A stretch of 64,000 nt of DNA from positions 3,546 to 67,545 of the forward strand of contig JAEYAO010000028.1 in the NCBI GenBank assembly GCA_023456105.1. The letters are read 5' to 3'. This DNA comes from Pseudomonadota bacterium (lineage in GTDB: Bacteria > Pseudomonadota > Alphaproteobacteria > Caulobacterales > Caulobacteraceae). The translations under genes and the position numbers were made by a program. The notes under the pieces were generated by a model, which was not told the DNA's origin, ran no database searches, and was given only the letters and a program-made list of their open reading frames with translations. Positions 43,391 to 52,651 of the stretch are shown here, one piece after another (position 1 is the first letter of the stretch; every line of letters begins with the position of its first letter).

Positions 43391-43408
43391 CGCAACATTC
43401 GTGCAACA
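43391..43408 (-). promoter_or_regulatory. Candidate sigma54 promoter of amt
   Basis: On the minus strand TTGCACG-N4-TTGC matches the -24/-12 consensus TGGCACG-N4-TTGC except for one base of the GG. The spacing is exact and the site is 85 bases before amt. Confidence 0.5.
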
Positions 43409-43460
43409 GGACGGCGACAAAGATCATTCGCCGCATAATCCATGCTGGACGATGCCCCGA

Positions 43461-44567
43461 TCAAGCCCAGTGCATCTGGACGCGATGCGCCGCCGCCCAG
43501 TGGATCGCCCTGATCGCGTCGATCACCGCCTCGGTCGCCCCCCGCGTGCCCAATCCGCCGCCCAGATCGGCCGTCACCGCGCCCGCCGACAGCACGGCCG
43601 CAACCGCCGCCTCGATGGAGTCGGCCTCGTCCTCGAGCTTCAGACTGTGGCGCAGCAGCAGCGCCGCCGACAGGATCGCGCCCACGGGATTGGCCAGGTC
43701 CTGCCCGGCGATGTCAGGCGCCGAGCCGTGGATCGGCTCGAACAGGCCGGGCCCGTGCGTTCCCAGCGAAGCCGACGGCAACAGTCCGATTGAGCCGCCC
43801 AGAACCGATATTTCGTCCGACAGAATGTCGCCGAACATGTTCTCGGTCAGGATGACGTCGTAGTCGCGCGGCTTCCTGATCAGGTGCATGGCCATGGAGT
43901 CCACCAGGGCGTGCTCCAGCCGGACGTCCGGGAACTCCTCGGCGCCGATGCGGGTCACGACCTCGCGCCACAGACGGCTGGTCTCCATGACGTTGGCCTT
44001 GTCGACCGAGGTCACCTTGCCGCGACGCTGGCGGGCGGTGTGAAAGGCGGCGCGCGCCACCCGCTCGATCTCGAGGACCGTGTATTCGCACAGATCGCTG
44101 GCGCGGTCGGCCGTGCGGGTCTTTTCGCCGAAATAGACACCGCCGGTCAGTTCGCGGAAGACGATCAGGTCGACGCCCTCCACGATCTCCTTTTTCAACG
44201 GCGAACGGTGCGCCAGCACAGGCGAGACCTGCAGCGGCCGCAGGTTGGCGAACAGGCCCATGGCCTTGCGGATGGCCAGCAACCCCTGCTCGGGCCGCAC
44301 CTCGCCGCCGTCCCACTGCGGTCCGCCGACCGCGCCCAGCAGGACGGCGTCGGCTTGGAGGCAGGCCTCGCGCGTCTCCGGCGGCAGGGCCTCGCCCGTC
44401 GTGTCGATGGCCGCCCCGCCGATCAGATGTTCGGTGAAGCTGAAGTGGTGGCCGTAGAAGTCGCCGATGACCGACAGCACGTCGCGTGCGGCGCGCGTCA
44501 CCTCCGGCCCCACGCCGTCGCCCGGCAGCAGCACGATGTTGAAGGTCTGGGGTGCGGCGTTCGGCAT
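43461..44567 (-). CDS. leuB: 3-isopropylmalate dehydrogenase
   Basis: Oxidises and decarboxylates 3-isopropylmalate in leucine synthesis. The 368-residue product has the family start NIVLLPGDGVGPEV, the substrate-binding ELTGGVYFGEKTR, KANVMETSRLWR and the NAD-binding EPIHGSAPDIAG with NPVGAILSAALLLRH. Its ATG shares one base with the leuD stop. It is the last gene of the eight-gene operon; no clear terminator hairpin was seen in the 154 bases before amt. Confidence 0.97.
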   Translation of the reverse strand: MPNAAPQTFNIVLLPGDGVGPEVTRAARDVLSVIGDFYGHHFSFTEHLIGGAAIDTTGEALPPETREACLQADAVLLGAVGGPQWDGGEVRPEQGLLAIRKAMGLFANLRPLQVSPVLAHRSPLKKEIVEGVDLIVFRELTGGVYFGEKTRTADRASDLCEYTVLEIERVARAAFHTARQRRGKVTSVDKANVMETSRLWREVVTRIGAEEFPDVRLEHALVDSMAMHLIRKPRDYDVILTENMFGDILSDEISVLGGSIGLLPSASLGTHGPGLFEPIHGSAPDIAGQDLANPVGAILSAALLLRHSLKLEDEADSIEAAVAAVLSAGAVTADLGGGLGTRGATEAVIDAIRAIHWAAAHRVQMHWA

Positions 44568-45151
44568 CAGACAGTCTCTCTCAGGCGCTCAAAGGCTTCG
44601 ATTTCGGGCATGTTGGCCTGCAGCCACCCCAGGGTGTCCACCCCGTTCAAAAGGCACTGTCGGGCGAAGGATTCGATCACGAAGGTGACGGGAGGCGCAT
44701 CGCCGCGCCGGATCTCGCCCGCCTGAAGGTCGATCGTCACCTGCTGTTCCGGATGTGTGGCCAGATCGTCCCAAACAGCCTGTGTCACCACGATCGGCAG
44801 AAAGCCGTTTTTCAGGGCGTTTGATGTAAAAATGTCGGCGATCTCCGTCGCGATCACCACCCGAAAGCCATAGTCCAGCAGCGCCCAGGGCGCATGCTCG
44901 CGCGAGGATCCGCAGGCGAAGTTGCGCCCCGCCAGCAGGATGCGGTGCTCGGCCGGATCGATGCGGTTCAGCACGGCCTCCGGCTTCTCCGATCCGTCCG
45001 CCTCGTAGCGCCAGTCGTAGAAGGCGGCTCGGCCCAGACCCTCGCGCGTGGTGGTGGTCAGGAAGCGCGCGGGAATGATCTGGTCGGTGTCGATGTTCGC
45101 CTGGCTCAGCGTCACCGTGCGGGATGTCAGCGTCTTGAAGGGCTCAGGCAT
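44567..45151 (-). CDS. leuD: 3-isopropylmalate dehydratase small subunit
   Basis: Small subunit of the isopropylmalate isomerase with LeuC. The 194-residue product begins MPEPFKTLTSRTVTLSQANIDTDQIIPARFL in the usual manner and has GRNFACGSSREHAPWAL, the signature of the aconitase swivel domain. It overlaps leuC by 8 nt and leuB by one base, so expression is coupled. Confidence 0.97.
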   Translation of the reverse strand: MPEPFKTLTSRTVTLSQANIDTDQIIPARFLTTTTREGLGRAAFYDWRYEADGSEKPEAVLNRIDPAEHRILLAGRNFACGSSREHAPWALLDYGFRVVIATEIADIFTSNALKNGFLPIVVTQAVWDDLATHPEQQVTIDLQAGEIRRGDAPPVTFVIESFARQCLLNGVDTLGWLQANMPEIEAFERLRETV

Positions 45152-46565
45152 GTTCCTCGACCCTCAGATAGACGCGGGGATCGGTCAGGACCCCGGCGAT
45201 GGCGCTGGCCGCGGCCGTGGCGGGGCTGGCCAGGATGGTGCGCGCCCCCTTGCCCTGCCGCCCTTCGAAGTTGCGATTGGAGGTGGACACCGCCAGTTGG
45301 CCGGGCGCCACGAAATCCCCATTCATGGCGATGCACATCGAGCACCCCGGGATGCGCCATTCCGCGCCGGCGGCGAGAAAGACCTGATCCAGCCCTTCGG
45401 CTTCGGCGTCGCGCCGCACAGCTTCCGAGCCCGGCACCACCAGCATGCGCACGCGCGGATCGACCTTGCGGCCCCGCAGCACTTGCGCCGCTGCGCGCAG
45501 GTCCGGCAGGCGCCCGTTGGTGCAGGAGCCGACAAACACCACGTCCACGGCTTGCGAAGTGGTCAGCCGCCCCGGATCAAAGCCCATATAGGCTTGCGCC
45601 TTCCGGTCGGCGTCGGAACGGGGCTGCGGGACCGGCGCGCCGACGGGCGCGCCCGCATCCGGCGTCGTGCCCCAGGTGGCCATGGGGCGGATGGCCGCGC
45701 CGTCCAGCACCACCTCCTTGTCGAACCGGGCGCCCGGATCGGTCGCCAAGGCGCGCCAACGCTCGACGGCCTCGTCCCAGGCGGCGCCATCCGGCACGTG
45801 CCGGCGGCCCTTCAGCCAGGCGAAGGTCGTCTCGTCCGGAGCGATCATGCCTGCGCGGGCGCCCGCCTCGATGGACATGTTGCACAGGGTCATGCGCCCT
45901 TCCATGTCCAACGCGCGCACGGCCTCGCCCGCATATTCGATGACGTGTCCGGTGCCGCCGCCGAAGCCGATGGCGGCGATCACGGCCAGCGCCACGTCCT
46001 TGCCCGAGACGCCCGGCTGCAGCCGCCCGTTCACCGTCACGCGCAGGGTGCGCGCCCGGCGCTGCAGCAGGCACTGGGTCGCCAGCACATGGCCGACCTC
46101 GGACGTGCCGATGCCGAAGGCCAAGGCGCCGAAGGCTCCATGCGTCGCCGTATGGCTGTCGCCGCACACCACCGTCATGCCCGGTTGGGTCAGACCCAGC
46201 TCAGGCCCCATGACGTGCACCACGCCGCGATCCTCGGAGTCCCAGCCGGCCAGCGGCACGCCGTGCGCGGCGCAGTTCCGCTCCAGCGCATGCACCTGCG
46301 CCTCGGCCTCGCGCGTGACATAGGGGCGGCGACCATCGGCGCCGGGCGGCAGGGTCGGTGTGGAATGGTCCAGCGTCGCATAGGTGCGGTCGGGCCGCCG
46401 GACGGCCAGGCCTCGGCTCTCGATCTCGGCGAAGGCCTGCGGGCTGGTGACCTCGTGAACCAGATGCAGATCGACGTAGAGGACGCCCGGCGTGTCGGGG
46501 GTCTCGGGCCGAACCAGATGGGCGTCCCAGACCTTGTCGAACAGGGTGCGCGGCGGCTCATGCAT
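45144..46565 (-). CDS. leuC: 3-isopropylmalate dehydratase large subunit
   Basis: Fe-S subunit of isopropylmalate isomerase. The 473-residue product has RTLFDKVWDAHLV at the start, CGDSHTATHGAFGALAFGIGTSEV (in pieces), and the cluster ligands in FVGSCTNGRLPDLR and PGCSMCIAMN. Length is normal. The ATG overlaps the leuA end by 8 nt. Confidence 0.97.
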   Translation of the reverse strand: MHEPPRTLFDKVWDAHLVRPETPDTPGVLYVDLHLVHEVTSPQAFAEIESRGLAVRRPDRTYATLDHSTPTLPPGADGRRPYVTREAEAQVHALERNCAAHGVPLAGWDSEDRGVVHVMGPELGLTQPGMTVVCGDSHTATHGAFGALAFGIGTSEVGHVLATQCLLQRRARTLRVTVNGRLQPGVSGKDVALAVIAAIGFGGGTGHVIEYAGEAVRALDMEGRMTLCNMSIEAGARAGMIAPDETTFAWLKGRRHVPDGAAWDEAVERWRALATDPGARFDKEVVLDGAAIRPMATWGTTPDAGAPVGAPVPQPRSDADRKAQAYMGFDPGRLTTSQAVDVVFVGSCTNGRLPDLRAAAQVLRGRKVDPRVRMLVVPGSEAVRRDAEAEGLDQVFLAAGAEWRIPGCSMCIAMNGDFVAPGQLAVSTSNRNFEGRQGKGARTILASPATAAASAIAGVLTDPRVYLRVEEHA

Positions 46566-47799
46566 AGCGCAGCACCTTCTGGTCGGCCGTCCGCTCGGCC
46601 TGGTCGATGATGGCGATCAGTTCGGCGTCGTCGATCTCGCCGATCTGGTCGGCGCGCTGCTTGAACCCGGTGACCACGGCGGCCAAGCGATCGCCGTCGA
46701 TGGGGCGGCCAATGGTCTCGGCGCGCCTAGCGATGGCGTGCCGGCCCGAGTGCTTGCCCAGCACGAACCAGCTGCCCTCGAAGCCCACGTCCTGGGGCCG
46801 CATGATCTCATAGGTGCGGCTGTCGGCCAGCATGCCGTGCTGGTGGATGCCGGCCTCGTGGGCGAAGGCGTTTATGCCGACCACGGCCTTGTTGCGCGCC
46901 ACCGCCGTCTCGGTGACCTCGCACAGGGTGCGCGAGGCCCGCACCATGTGGCGGGTCTCCACGCCGGTCGAAACGCCGAACCGGTCGCCGCGCACCTTCA
47001 GCGCCATGACCGCCTCTTCCAGCGACGCGTTGCCGGCGCGTTCGCCGATCCCGTTGACCGTGACCTCGACCTGACGCGCGCCGCCCTCCACCGCCGCCAG
47101 CGAGTTGGCGACCGCCATGCCCAGATCGTCGTGATTGTGGGCCGACAGGATCGCCCCGGGATGTCGGGCGTGGATGCGCGCCGACAGCTCGCGAAAGCGC
47201 GTCCTCACCTCTTCAGGCATGGCGTACCCCACGGTGTCGGGCGCGTTCAGGGTGCGGGCGCCGGCGTCGGCCGCCGCCTCCAGCACATCGGCCAGGAACT
47301 CCGGCTCGGTGCGAAAGGCGTCCTCGGCCGAGAACTCCACGTCGTCGAACAGGCTGCGGGCGTATTCCACCGCGCGCACGGCCGTCGCCAACACGGCGTT
47401 CGAACTCATCTTCAGCTTGGCCGAGCGATGAATCGGGCTGGCGCCCAGAAAGACATGCACCCGGCGGTGCGAACGCGGCGCGGGCGCCAGGGCCCGGCAG
47501 GCGGCGTTGATATCGGCCTCGCTTGCGCGGGACAGCGAGCAGAACACCGGTCCCTCCACCTCGCCCGCCACGCGGCGGATGCACTCTTCGTCGCCGGGCG
47601 AGGCGGCGGCGAAGCCCGCCTCGATCACGTCCACGCCCAGGTCGCGCAGCACCCCCGCCATCCGGACCTTGGCCTCGGCCGACATGGAAAAGCCCGGCGC
47701 CTGCTCGCCATCGCGCAGGGTGGTGTCGAAAACGATCACACGGTTCGGATCGGAGGCCGCGATCTGTTCGGTTCGGGTTACGCCTAAGGGATCGGTCAT
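46558..47799 (-). CDS. leuA: 2-isopropylmalate synthase, short form without regulatory domain
   Basis: Condenses acetyl-CoA with 2-oxoisovalerate, the first step to leucine. The 413-residue product has the catalytic barrel (VFDTTLRDGEQAPGFSM, with metal ligand Asp; HNHDDLGMAVANSLAA with His ligands; NGIGERAGNASLEE) and the linker helical subdomains, but stops where the C-terminal LeuA dimer/allosteric domain (about 100-130 residues) normally begins. Leucine feedback at this site is therefore probably absent. Homocitrate or citramalate synthase activity is possible but the leuCDB neighbours favour LeuA. ATG 47799 shares a base with the ilvM stop; TTG 47802 is an alternative. Confidence 0.92.
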   Translation of the reverse strand: MTDPLGVTRTEQIAASDPNRVIVFDTTLRDGEQAPGFSMSAEAKVRMAGVLRDLGVDVIEAGFAAASPGDEECIRRVAGEVEGPVFCSLSRASEADINAACRALAPAPRSHRRVHVFLGASPIHRSAKLKMSSNAVLATAVRAVEYARSLFDDVEFSAEDAFRTEPEFLADVLEAAADAGARTLNAPDTVGYAMPEEVRTRFRELSARIHARHPGAILSAHNHDDLGMAVANSLAAVEGGARQVEVTVNGIGERAGNASLEEAVMALKVRGDRFGVSTGVETRHMVRASRTLCEVTETAVARNKAVVGINAFAHEAGIHQHGMLADSRTYEIMRPQDVGFEGSWFVLGKHSGRHAIARRAETIGRPIDGDRLAAVVTGFKQRADQIGEIDDAELIAIIDQAERTADQKVLRYA

Positions 47800-48050
47800 C
47801 AAGCGGCCTGTACGCTGAAGGTGTCGGGAGAGACGCGGCGCACACCGAACAGGCGGTCGATCTGGCGGCCCAGGGCGTCGGCGCAGCGCTGGTCGTCGCG
47901 GCCGCGCACGGTCAGGGCGACGGCGCGCGCTGTCCCCGCATCGGCCATGCTGACGCCCTCGATGTGGAAGCCCCGACGCTCCACCAGGCCGATGAGGCGC
48001 TGAAGCGAACCGTCCGCGCGGTCGATCTGGATGTGGATCGTGCTGCTCAT
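47799..48050 (-). CDS. ilvM: Acetolactate synthase small subunit, short IlvM-type ACT protein
   Basis: An 83-residue single ACT domain (IHIQIDRADGSLQRLIGLVERRGFHIEGVSM), comparable to IlvM of isozyme II and half the length of IlvN/IlvH (about 160). It should bind and stabilise the large subunit; short IlvM-type partners usually give weak or no valine inhibition. It starts one nucleotide after the ilvB stop and overlaps leuA by one base. Confidence 0.88.
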   Translation of the reverse strand: MSSTIHIQIDRADGSLQRLIGLVERRGFHIEGVSMADAGTARAVALTVRGRDDQRCADALGRQIDRLFGVRRVSPDTFSVQAA

Positions 48051-48051
48051 C

Positions 48052-49755
48052 TCAGGAGCCCTCCATCATGTCGGCGTTGCTCTTGCCCGGCGGCACCAGC
48101 GGCCAGACGTTGTCCTTGGGATCGATGATCACGTGCATCAGGCAGGGGCCGTCGGCGGCCAGCAGGCGGGCGATCCCGCCGTCCACCTGGTCCCGCCGCT
48201 CGATGCGGAAGGCCTCGATCCCGAAGGCCTCGGCGACCCTGACGAAGTCCGGATTGTCCGACAGGTCGATCTCGGAATAGTTGCCGGCGAAGAACAGCTC
48301 CTGCCACTGACGCACCAGTCCCAGGGAGCTGTTGTCGATCAGGACGATCTTCAGGGGAACGCCGTAGCGGCGCAGCGTCGCCAGCTCCTGGATGTTCATC
48401 ATGAAGCCGCCGTCGCCAGCGATGGTGATCACCGTCGCCTCTGGCCGCGCCAGCTTCGCCCCGATCCCCGCCGGCAGACCGAAGCCCATGGCCCCCAGAC
48501 CGCCCGAGCTGATGTGCGCCTCGGGTCGGGAGAAGCGGCAATGCTGGGCGGCCCACATCTGGTGCTGGCCGACGTCGCAGGCGGCGATGAAGCGCTCGCC
48601 CGCCGCCTCCGACAGCCGCTTCAGCAGAGCGGGGGCGTAGACGCCCTCGCCCGGCGCGTCATACCGGGGGGCGTGATCCAGGGCGGCGCGGGCGCAGTCC
48701 ACGATCCACGGCTGGGTGTCCAGCGGCGGCCCGCCCCTCATACGCAGAGTCAGAGCGGCCAGGACGGCCTTCAGATCACCCACCACCGCCACCTCCGCGG
48801 CCCGCAGCTTTCCGACCTCGGATGCGTCCGCATCGAAGTGGACCACGCGGGCGTCGGGCGCGAACTCGGCCAGCTTGCCGGTGGCCCGGTCGTCGAAGCG
48901 GGCGCCGACGACGAGCAGCAGGTCGCAGCCCTGCACCGCCTCGTTGGCCGCGCGGGTTCCGTGCATGCCCAGCATGCCCAGCATGCCCGGCGCATCGGTC
49001 GGGATCGTCCCCAGGGCGTTCAGCGTCGCCACCTGCGGGATGGCCGTCGCCCGGACGAACGCCCTCAGCACCTCCGTGGCGCGGGCGATCTTCACCCCGC
49101 CGCCGACATAGATCAGCGGCCGCCTCGCCGCGCGGATCGCCGTCTCGGCCGCAGCGACCGCTTCGTCGTCCACGCCGGCGGCGGTGTTGGGAACGGAGAA
49201 GCCGCGCGGCCTCGTGGCCGCCCCGACCTGCACATCCTTGGGCAGATCGACCAGCACCGGCCCGGGCCGCCCGGAGGCGGCGATATGGAACGCTTCCTCC
49301 ACGGCCGCCGGCACATCGGCCGGATCGCGCACCAGGATCGAGTGCTTCACGATCGGCAGGGTGACGCCCAGGATGTCGATCTCCTGAAAGGCGTCGGTCC
49401 CCATCACGCCCTGCGCGACATTGCCGGTGATGCAGACCATGGGCACGGAGTCCATCATGGCGTTGGCGATGCCAGTCACCAGATTGGTCGCGCCGGGACC
49501 TGACGTCGCCATGCACACGCCGACACGGCCGCTGGCCCGCGCATAGGCGTCGGCGGCGAAGGCGGCGCCCTGCTCGTGCCGGACCAGGATGTGCTTCAGG
49601 CCGGATCCCGCCAGGGCGTCATAGACCGGCATGATCGCGCCGCCCGGATAACCGAACACCACCTCGACCCCCAGCCGCTCCAGGGTGGAGATCAGCAGGC
49701 GGGCGCCGCTTTGCGCGACGGCGGGTTCGATCTTCAGGGCGGCGGAGGCGGTCAT
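48052..49755 (-). CDS. ilvB: Acetolactate synthase large subunit
   Basis: Thiamine diphosphate enzyme making acetolactate or acetohydroxybutyrate. The 567-residue product has the N-terminal TPP domain with VFGYPGGAIMPVYDAL and the catalytic Glu in RHEQGAAFAADAYAR, the FAD-type middle domain, and the C-terminal TPP motif GDGGFMMNIQELATLRRY. Given its short ACT partner and neighbours it is of the IlvG type by organisation. It follows ilvC after 6 nt. Confidence 0.96.
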   Translation of the reverse strand: MTASAALKIEPAVAQSGARLLISTLERLGVEVVFGYPGGAIMPVYDALAGSGLKHILVRHEQGAAFAADAYARASGRVGVCMATSGPGATNLVTGIANAMMDSVPMVCITGNVAQGVMGTDAFQEIDILGVTLPIVKHSILVRDPADVPAAVEEAFHIAASGRPGPVLVDLPKDVQVGAATRPRGFSVPNTAAGVDDEAVAAAETAIRAARRPLIYVGGGVKIARATEVLRAFVRATAIPQVATLNALGTIPTDAPGMLGMLGMHGTRAANEAVQGCDLLLVVGARFDDRATGKLAEFAPDARVVHFDADASEVGKLRAAEVAVVGDLKAVLAALTLRMRGGPPLDTQPWIVDCARAALDHAPRYDAPGEGVYAPALLKRLSEAAGERFIAACDVGQHQMWAAQHCRFSRPEAHISSGGLGAMGFGLPAGIGAKLARPEATVITIAGDGGFMMNIQELATLRRYGVPLKIVLIDNSSLGLVRQWQELFFAGNYSEIDLSDNPDFVRVAEAFGIEAFRIERRDQVDGGIARLLAADGPCLMHVIIDPKDNVWPLVPPGKSNADMMEGS

Positions 49756-49761
49756 AACGGA

Positions 49762-50799
49762 TCAGGCGGCCTTCGCCGACGCCTCTTGAGCCGATGCGGG
49801 CTCGGCTGCGTTCAGCCACGCCATGCGCCGGCGCAGCGCCTGTCCGACGATCTCGATCGGCTGTTCGTTGTCGGCCTTGACCAGGGCGTCATAGGCCGGC
49901 TTGCCGGCCTCGTTTTCGGCGATCCAATCTTCGGCGAACCGGCCGCTCTGGATGTCGGCCAGGATCGCCTTCATGCGCTCGCGCGTGTCGGCGTTGATCA
50001 CGCGCGGGCCGGACGAAACCGAGCCCCACTTGGCGGTTTCCGAAATGAACTCGTTCATCTTGGTGATCCCGCCCTCGTAGAACAGGTCCACGATCAGCTT
50101 CAGCTCGTGCATGCACTCGAAGTAGGCGATCTCGGGCTGGTAGCCCGCCTCGACCAGGGTGTTGAAGCCGCTCATGACCAGCTCCTTGGCCCCGCCACAC
50201 AGTACGGCCTGCTCGCCGAACAGGTCGGTCTCGGTCTCCTCCCTGAAGCTGGTCTCGATCAGACCGCCGGTCGCGCCGCCGATGCCGCGTGCATAGCCCA
50301 TGGCCCGGTCGCGCGCTTTGCCGGTCGCGTCGTGCTGGATGGCGAACAGGGCGGGCACGCCGCGCCCGCGCGCGAACTCGCGCCGCACCAGATCGCCCGG
50401 CCCCTTGGGCGCGACCAGGATCACGTCCATGTCCTCGCGCGGCGCGATCCGGCCATAGTGGATCGAAAAGCCGTGGGCGAACAGGATGGCCGCGCCCATC
50501 TTGGCGTGGGGCTCGATCACCGTCCGGTAGATTTCGGCCTGCGCCATGTCCGGCGTCAGGATGGCGATGATGTCGGCCCCGCGAACCGCCTCGGCCGGCT
50601 CCGCGGTCGGCACGCCGTCCTCGTTCGCGTGACGCCAGCCCTTGCCGCCGTGGCGAACGCTCGCGACCACGTCATGACCGCTGTCCTTCAGGTTGCGCGC
50701 ATGGGCCCGCCCTTGCGAGCCATAGCCGATCACGGCGATGCGCTGGCCGGTGATGGCGCCCGGCCGGATATCGTCGTTGGTGTAGATGGTGATGGCCAT
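49762..50799 (-). CDS. ilvC: Ketol-acid reductoisomerase, class I
   Basis: NADPH- and Mg-dependent isomeroreductase, second common step to Val and Ile. The 345-residue product has the Rossmann GYGSQGRAHARNLKDSG, APKGPGDLVRREF (variation of GPGHTVR), and the metal-binding ETDLFGEQAVLCGG and ECMHELKLIVDL. Single C-terminal knotted domain, so class I. It starts 3 nt after the ilvD stop. Confidence 0.97.
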   Translation of the reverse strand: MAITIYTNDDIRPGAITGQRIAVIGYGSQGRAHARNLKDSGHDVVASVRHGGKGWRHANEDGVPTAEPAEAVRGADIIAILTPDMAQAEIYRTVIEPHAKMGAAILFAHGFSIHYGRIAPREDMDVILVAPKGPGDLVRREFARGRGVPALFAIQHDATGKARDRAMGYARGIGGATGGLIETSFREETETDLFGEQAVLCGGAKELVMSGFNTLVEAGYQPEIAYFECMHELKLIVDLFYEGGITKMNEFISETAKWGSVSSGPRVINADTRERMKAILADIQSGRFAEDWIAENEAGKPAYDALVKADNEQPIEIVGQALRRRMAWLNAAEPASAQEASAKAA

Positions 50800-50802
50800 G
50801 GC

Positions 50803-52536
50803 TCAGGCGTCCTCGTGGGCTTGGGTGAAAGCCGGAACTTGCGCCGGCGGGGGGTTGGGGATGGTCACCGCGCCCTGGGCGGCCGAGGCCACGCTGGCGC
50901 GATACTTGGCGAAGACGCCGCGGGCCGCCTTCAGGGCCGGCGCGACATGGGCGGCGCGGCGCGCCTTCAGGTCGGCGGCCACGTCGATGCGTCGGTCGGT
51001 GACGTCGATGGTGATGCGGTCGCCGTCGCGGATCAGGGCGATGGGCCCGCCGACCGCCGCCTCCGGCGACACATGGCCGGCGACGAAGCCATAGGAGGCG
51101 CCGGAGAAGCGCCCGTCGGTGATCAGGGCCACGTTCTCGATCCCGCGCCCCTTCAGCGCCGCGGTGACCTGCAGCATCTCGCGCATGCCGGGGCCGCCCT
51201 TCGGCCCTTCGTAGCGGATGACGATCACGTCGCCCTCGCCCACCGAGCCGTCCTGCACCGCGTGAAAGGCGTCCTCCTCGCCGTCGAAGACGCAGGCCGG
51301 TCCCTCGAACCGATCGACCTTATGCCCCGTCAGCTTGATCACCGCGCCCTCGGGCGCCACGTCGCCGTGGATCACGGCGTATGAGCCGCGCGCCATCACC
51401 GGCGCATCAAAGGTCGCCACCACCTGCTGGCCCGGCGCCTCTTCCGCTTCCGAGGCTTCGACAAACAGGCTGCGGCCACTGACAGTGGGCGTGTTCACAA
51501 TCTTGCCCGCCGAGGCCATGCGCTGCGTCACCAGCCGCGTGCCGCCCGCCGCGAACAGGTGCGAGGCCAGAAAGCGCCCGCCCGGCTTCAGGTCGCAGAT
51601 CACCGGCGCCTCGACGCAGGCCTGGTGGCAATCCTCGACGCCGAACGCGATCCCGGCCTCGGCCGCGATAGCCGTCAGGTGCATCACCGCATTGGTCGAT
51701 CCGCCCGAGGCGGAGACCGCGACGGCGGCGTTCTTCAGGCTGGCGCGGGTGATGTATTTGCGGGCCATGTCGCCGGCGAACACCCGCTCGACGATCAGCC
51801 GACCGCAGCGCTCGCCCTCGGCCGCCTTGTTTGGATCGACCGCCGGGACGTCGTTGGCCCCCATGGGGCTGATGCCCATGACCGACAGGGCCATGGCCAT
51901 GGTGTTGGCGGTGAACTGTCCCCCGCACGCGCCGGCGCCCGGACAGACGGCGCTCTCGACCGCCTTCAGCCCCGCGTCGTCCAGCCGGCCCGCCGCATGG
52001 GCGCCGATCGCCTCGAACACCTCCTGAACCGAGACCTCGCGGCCGTCGATGACGCCCGGCATGATGGTCCCGCCGTAGTAAACCAAGCCCGGGATATCCA
52101 TCCGCGCCAGCGCCATGGCCGCAGCCGGAATGGTCTTGTCGCAGCCGACGATGCAGACCACGCCGTCCAGCTGGTGGCCCTCGATCGCCAGCTCGATGGA
52201 GTCGGCCACAACCTCGCGCGAGATCAGCGAGGCCTTCATTCCGGCCGTGCCCATGGAGATGCCGTCGGTCACGACGACGGTGTTGAAGTCCACCGGATAG
52301 CCGCCGGCGGCCGTGATCCCGGCGCGCACGTCCCTGGCCAGCCGGTCCAGGTGCATGTTGCACGGCGTGACCGACGACCAGGTGTTGACGACGCCGATCA
52401 TCGGCTTGTCGAAGTCGGCGTCCTGCATACCCGCGGCCCGCAGATAGGACCGCGCGGCCGCCCGGCTGGGGCCATGCGTAACCGCCGCGCTGCGCGCGTT
52501 CGGCCTAGGAGGTTGAGAGGTAGAATCTTGCGTCAT
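50803..52536 (-). CDS. ilvD: Dihydroxy-acid dehydratase
   Basis: Fe-S enzyme giving 2-oxo acids for Val, Ile and Leu. The 577-residue product contains the cluster ligands in SSVTPCNMHL, VGCDKTIPAA and GAGACGGQFTANTM, and the Lys/Asp Mg-binding region. First structural gene of the operon; it is preceded by a leader peptide and attenuator, with the terminator hairpin 37 bases before ATG 52536. Confidence 0.97.
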   Translation of the reverse strand: MTQDSTSQPPRPNARSAAVTHGPSRAAARSYLRAAGMQDADFDKPMIGVVNTWSSVTPCNMHLDRLARDVRAGITAAGGYPVDFNTVVVTDGISMGTAGMKASLISREVVADSIELAIEGHQLDGVVCIVGCDKTIPAAAMALARMDIPGLVYYGGTIMPGVIDGREVSVQEVFEAIGAHAAGRLDDAGLKAVESAVCPGAGACGGQFTANTMAMALSVMGISPMGANDVPAVDPNKAAEGERCGRLIVERVFAGDMARKYITRASLKNAAVAVSASGGSTNAVMHLTAIAAEAGIAFGVEDCHQACVEAPVICDLKPGGRFLASHLFAAGGTRLVTQRMASAGKIVNTPTVSGRSLFVEASEAEEAPGQQVVATFDAPVMARGSYAVIHGDVAPEGAVIKLTGHKVDRFEGPACVFDGEEDAFHAVQDGSVGEGDVIVIRYEGPKGGPGMREMLQVTAALKGRGIENVALITDGRFSGASYGFVAGHVSPEAAVGGPIALIRDGDRITIDVTDRRIDVAADLKARRAAHVAPALKAARGVFAKYRASVASAAQGAVTIPNPPPAQVPAFTQAHEDA

Positions 52537-52568
52537 CGGTCTGGTTCGTCAGCGAACCGCCAAGCACG

Positions 52569-52598
52569 AAAAACCCCGCTTCCTTTCGGGAGCGGGGT
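52569..52598 (-). terminator. Attenuator terminator of the ilv-leu operon
   Basis: On the minus strand ACCCCGCT (52598-52591) pairs with AGCGGGGT (52580-52573), with two further G-C pairs and a GAAA loop, and is followed by TTTTT ending at 52569. It lies between the leader peptide stop and ilvD. Confidence 0.85.
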
Positions 52599-52651
52599 GG
52601 GTGCGGGGCGATCCTGTGGGTTGGGTTCAGGTCGCGTGCATCCACGCCGCT
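52591..52651 (-). promoter_or_regulatory. Antiterminator pairing in the ilv-leu leader
   Basis: On the minus strand AGCGGCGTGG (52651-52642), inside the leader peptide frame, can pair with CCACCCCGCT (52600-52591), the 5' arm of the terminator, with a single mismatch. The two pairings are mutually exclusive. Confidence 0.6.
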
